Below are positions 60,270-64,000 of a DNA stretch of 64,000 bases, piece after piece. Position numbers and translations under genes: made by a program. The notes under the pieces are model-generated. The model saw only the letters and a program-made list of their open reading frames with translations, searched no databases and was not told the origin of the DNA. The DNA comes from Shimia_B sp038528385 (lineage in GTDB: Bacteria; Pseudomonadota; Alphaproteobacteria; Rhodobacterales; Rhodobacteraceae), in assembly GCA_038528385.1 (NCBI GenBank), contig JBCBET010000004.1, forward strand, positions 165,354 through 229,353. The letters run 5' to 3'. Within the stretch, counting starts at the first letter, position 1. The number at the start of each line of letters is the position of its first letter.

Positions 60270-61181
60270 ATGGCGCATCGCTGGAAAAACACCTTGGGTT
60301 GGAACGACGTCACGCCCGAGGCGGGCTGGCTCAACCGTCGCCAGATCATCGCTGGTGCGCTCGGGGCCGGCGCGGCATCCATCGCCGGTCCGCTCGCCGC
60401 GCAGGTGGACAATTCCAACCTCGAGCCGAACACCTGGGAGGAGATCACCTCCTACAATAACTTCTATGAGTTCGGCACGGGCAAGGAAGACCCGGCGCGC
60501 TTTGCCGGGCAGCTCACCACGCAGCCCTGGTCCATCGTGGTCGACGGCCTCGTCGACAATCCCGGCGAATACGCCCTCGAGGATCTCATCGGCGGGCTCG
60601 ATGTGGAGGAGCGGATCTACCGGTTCCGCTGCGTGGAAGCCTGGAGCATGGTCATCCCGTGGAACGGGATCGAGCTGAAGGACATCCTCGACCGCGTGGG
60701 TGTGCAGGAGGGCGCGCGGTACGTGGCCTTCGAGACGTTGGTGCGCCCCTCCGAGATGCCGGGCGTAAACCGCGCGGTGCTCGACTGGCCCTACCGCGAG
60801 GGTCTGCGGCTCGACGAGGCGATGCACCCGCTCACCATCATGGCCACGGGCATCTACGGGCGGCCCATCGCGAACCAGAACGGCGCACCGATCCGGCTCG
60901 TGGTGCCGTGGAAGTACGGGTTCAAGTCGATCAAGAGCATCGTACGCATCTCGCTCACCGAGGAGGAGCCGCCGACGAGCTGGAACATGGCCAACGCGCG
61001 CGAATACGGCTTCTTCAGCAACGTGAACCCCAACGTGGATCACCCGCGCTGGAGCCAGGCGACCGAGCGTACGATCGGCGGCGGGCTCTTCGCGCGGCGT
61101 CAGCCCACGCTGATGTTCAACGGCTACGAGACGGAGGTCGCGAGCCTCTACGACGGCATGGACCTGAGCGAATTCTACTGA
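60270..61181 (+). CDS. msrP: Periplasmic methionine sulfoxide reductase, catalytic molybdopterin subunit
   Basis: 303 residues with a Tat signal (NRRQIIAGALGAG, about 27-40). The SUOX-fold Mo domain follows, its predicted Mo-ligand Cys in YRFRCVEAWSMVIPW. RPIANQNGAPIRLVVPWKYGFKSIKSI matches the family. It reduces methionine sulfoxides in periplasmic proteins, using the membrane partner MsrQ. ATG 60270 with GGAG is preferred to the TTG at 60255. msrQ follows after 58 bases. Confidence 0.95.
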   Translation: MAHRWKNTLGWNDVTPEAGWLNRRQIIAGALGAGAASIAGPLAAQVDNSNLEPNTWEEITSYNNFYEFGTGKEDPARFAGQLTTQPWSIVVDGLVDNPGEYALEDLIGGLDVEERIYRFRCVEAWSMVIPWNGIELKDILDRVGVQEGARYVAFETLVRPSEMPGVNRAVLDWPYREGLRLDEAMHPLTIMATGIYGRPIANQNGAPIRLVVPWKYGFKSIKSIVRISLTEEEPPTSWNMANAREYGFFSNVNPNVDHPRWSQATERTIGGGLFARRQPTLMFNGYETEVASLYDGMDLSEFY

Positions 61182-61239
61182 ACTGACACATCCTTCAGGG
61201 TCCCGTGACCCTGTCTTCCCGCGGCGCTGGAGCACCCCC

Positions 61240-61881
61240 ATGTCCACGATGACCAAGCAAAGGCTGAAAGACATGACCGTCGCTCCGATCAACCGTGCCG
61301 CGCGCAAGCTGCCGACCTGGCCGATCTATGCGCTCTCTCCGCTGCCGATTGCGTGGCTTTATTATGAGGGCATCACTGGCGGGCTCGGCGTGGACCCGAC
61401 GAAGACGATCGAGCACCAGCTGGGGCTCTGGTCGCTCTGGATCTTGATCGCGGGCCTCGCGATCACGCCGCTGCGCGATCATCTCGGCATCAACCTCGTG
61501 AAGTTCCGCCGCGCGATCGGCGTGACGGCCTTCGTCTACGTGTTGGCGCACCTGCTGACATGGCTCGTGCTCGACGTGCAGTTCCAGAATGTCTGGGCCG
61601 ATATCGTGAAGCGGCCCTACATCACGCTCGGCATGGCCGCCTTCGCGCTGATGATCCCGCTGACGCTGACCTCGAACAACTGGTCGGTGCGGGCCATTGG
61701 CGCCTCCGCGTGGCGGACACTGCACAAGGCTACCTATCTCGTGCTGATCCTCGGCGCCGTGCACTGGCTCTTGCTGGTGAAAGGCTTCCAGTGGGAGCCC
61801 ATCATTTACGCGGGTGTGATCGCTGCGCTGCTTCTGGCGCGGGTGAAGTGGCGCCCCCTCGTACGGCGCGCCCTGACCTGA
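61240..61881 (+). CDS. msrQ: Heme-binding membrane subunit MsrQ
   Basis: 213 residues with about six membrane segments of the ferric-reductase-like fold. Histidines that can bind heme are in YVLAHLLTWLVLD, WRTLHKATYLVL and GAVHWLLLV. It passes electrons from the respiratory chain to MsrP. Length fits the family. GGAG precedes ATG 61240. It ends 853 bases before the 16S gene. Confidence 0.93.
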   Translation: MSTMTKQRLKDMTVAPINRAARKLPTWPIYALSPLPIAWLYYEGITGGLGVDPTKTIEHQLGLWSLWILIAGLAITPLRDHLGINLVKFRRAIGVTAFVYVLAHLLTWLVLDVQFQNVWADIVKRPYITLGMAAFALMIPLTLTSNNWSVRAIGASAWRTLHKATYLVLILGAVHWLLLVKGFQWEPIIYAGVIAALLLARVKWRPLVRRALT

Positions 61882-62124
61882 GCGCTGCCGTCGGCGGGCC
61901 AGCGCCCGGTAAACTCCTATAATAGAGTGACGTTCGGGTGCACGGCGGGTCGGCCTTCTGCTTACTCACGGTTCCACCGGAGAGACCGGCGGGCAGGGGG
62001 GATCTCCAACCTTCAGGCAGGTGAATCGGAACGCATCGCACCATGCGGAGAGGGCGACTCGTGCGATTCCGGGAGAAAAACGGGGGGAGTCGCAGGTGAG
62101 TCCTTTCCCTGTCGTGCACAGGAC

Positions 62125-62144
62125 TGTGGGTAAGCTGGGGATAA
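62125..62144. promoter_or_regulatory. Two DnaA-box-like 9-mers
   Basis: TGTGGGTAA (62125-62133) and TGGGGATAA (62136-62144), each one mismatch from the DnaA box TGTGGATAA, same orientation, start-to-start 11 bases. Could mark an origin or a DnaA-regulated promoter; two boxes alone are weak. Confidence 0.35.
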
Positions 62145-62292
62145 CCACAAAATATGGGGCAGAGGACTAGAGGGGAGCGCACGATCCTTTCGTTTTGACG
62201 CTGGGTCGGCGATCAAAAATTGCACCAAACCACTGAAAAGGAACAAAAAACGGGGTGACGGGCAAAAAATGCGCTTTCTCTGAAAAAAGGTG

Positions 62293-62321
62293 TTGCGGCC
62301 CCCAGCACCTCTTCGTAAAAG
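62293..62321 (+). promoter_or_regulatory. Candidate rRNA operon promoter
   Basis: TTGCGG (62293-62298), 17 bases, TAAAAG (62316-62321), preceded by A-rich sequence that may act as an UP element, and followed by a small CCTCA/TGAGG hairpin (62325-62344). 414 bases upstream of the 16S 5' end. Confidence 0.45.
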
Positions 62322-62499
62322 CCCCCTCACCGGCGGCGCTGAGGCGCACAACGGAACGCCAGACGGACCACACGGCAGCAGCCCGACGGCCCGGACGGCA
62401 ACAAAAAACTGAGGTAACTGAGGCGGGGCGCGCCAAACAAGTTAGGGCGCATCCAGTCGATTTTGTCTCTACGCTATTTGAAATCGATAGTATCTGAAG

Positions 62500-62550
62500 A
62501 GATATGTGGGCGGTTTGGTTCATTCGATGAACAAACAACTGCACATATCT
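62500..62550 (+). promoter_or_regulatory. Leader hairpin of the rRNA transcript
   Basis: AGATATGTG (62500-62508) pairs with CACATATCT (62542-62550); inside, GTTCAT (62518-62523) pairs with ATGAAC (62527-62532) around TCG. Fits a processing or antitermination structure of the pre-rRNA leader; its role is inferred. Confidence 0.6.
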
Positions 62551-62734
62551 ACGCTGGTAGCGACAGGCCCACGCAATAGGGTCCGAGCGATGATCCAGTG
62601 TCAGCTTCACTGTTTGTACGGCTTCTGGTTTCTGATGAAACCTGGAGCACATCAAACAGAGACGGTTCCTGCCCTAGCCGGCAGGAAACGATGTGCAGAG
62701 GTTCGAACGTCAAGGATACAGCGTAAGCTGTTTC

Positions 62735-64000
<1,266 letters not shown>

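Larger units (their letters stand above)
61882..62734 (+). other. Non-coding region: rRNA promoter and leader
   Basis: 853 bases without a credible gene. In order: a perfect TATAAT (61918-61923) without a matching -35; GGGGGGAGTCGCAGG-type GC-rich sequence; two DnaA-box-like 9-mers (62125-62144); an A-rich stretch (62214-62290); a candidate rrn promoter (62293-62321); and a leader with a strong hairpin (62500-62550). Base composition is less GC-rich than the coding part. Confidence 0.6.

Noticed and set aside
61918..61923. Perfect TATAAT downstream of msrQ
   Set aside because: No -35 element at a suitable distance on either strand, so not called as a promoter.

Overview
This is a GC-rich stretch of an alphaproteobacterial chromosome. 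It almost certainly comes from the Rhodobacteraceae (Roseobacter/Rhodobacter group). The best single evidence is the 5' 1,266 bases of a 16S rRNA gene at the right edge. The protein content agrees: a RpoE-ChrR pair divergent to its usual five-gene operon, a BciA-type chlorophyllide 8-vinyl reductase, a DUF1674 protein, a zinc-finger DinB and an RTX-repeat protein. The genus cannot be fixed by eye. No phage, insertion sequence, CRISPR array or plasmid backbone was found.

Layout. 49-8381: a DUF2306 membrane protein, BciA, a fatty-acid hydroxylase, and a leftward block that keeps the rbfA-truB-rpsO order but carries RTX, DUF5665, DUF1643 and DUF2233 genes within it; dapB points the other way. 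8471-20518: a rightward run of housekeeping genes (rsmB, a heparinase II/III-like gene, purH, lspA, a DUF3035 lipoprotein, two M16 peptidases, mutL, rmuC). 20715-27510: a singlet-oxygen stress island. It has YceI, chrR and rpoE leftward, and rightward a tightly overlapping operon (FAD oxidoreductase, DUF1365, MFS carrier, DUF3833, SDR). Candidate RpoE-type promoters face both ways between 22798 and 22880. 27634-34590: a saccharopine-dehydrogenase-like enzyme, a histidine phosphatase, a stand-alone formate dehydrogenase alpha subunit, an outer-membrane-type protein and two small leftward genes. 34897-43506: an acyl-CoA synthetase joined to a branched-chain-amino-acid-type ABC transporter (livG, livH, livM, livK, livF). 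This cluster is interrupted by two tiny membrane proteins and a polysaccharide-lyase-like gene. 43563-53311: an alpha/beta hydrolase, an internally duplicated unknown protein, a PaaK-like ligase, a caspase-like/peptidoglycan-binding protein, rpmJ, tRNA-Val, an N-formylglutamate amidohydrolase relative, dinB, a NUDIX gene, and a tandem glycine riboswitch in front of a DadA-like oxidoreductase. 53372-61881: SPFH/NfeD pair, pyrF, clpB, an SDR, a fasciclin protein and msrPQ. 61882-64000: an 850-base non-coding rRNA promoter and leader region, then 16S rRNA.

How the genes work together. Several modules deal with oxidative damage: RpoE-ChrR and its operon, MsrPQ for periplasmic methionine sulfoxide, and ClpB for protein aggregates. 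The acyl-CoA synthetase, liv transporter and PaaK-like ligase look like import and CoA activation of an organic acid. The riboswitch links glycine level to an amino-acid-oxidising flavoprotein.

The least explained content is non-coding. One class is arrays of short perfect hairpins whose stems differ in sequence but stay fully paired. Two of these arrays share a composite order, and one lies inside the liv operon. The other is a dispersed repeat of about 35-45 bases whose extended form carries a Shine-Dalgarno sequence and start codon in front of two unrelated genes.
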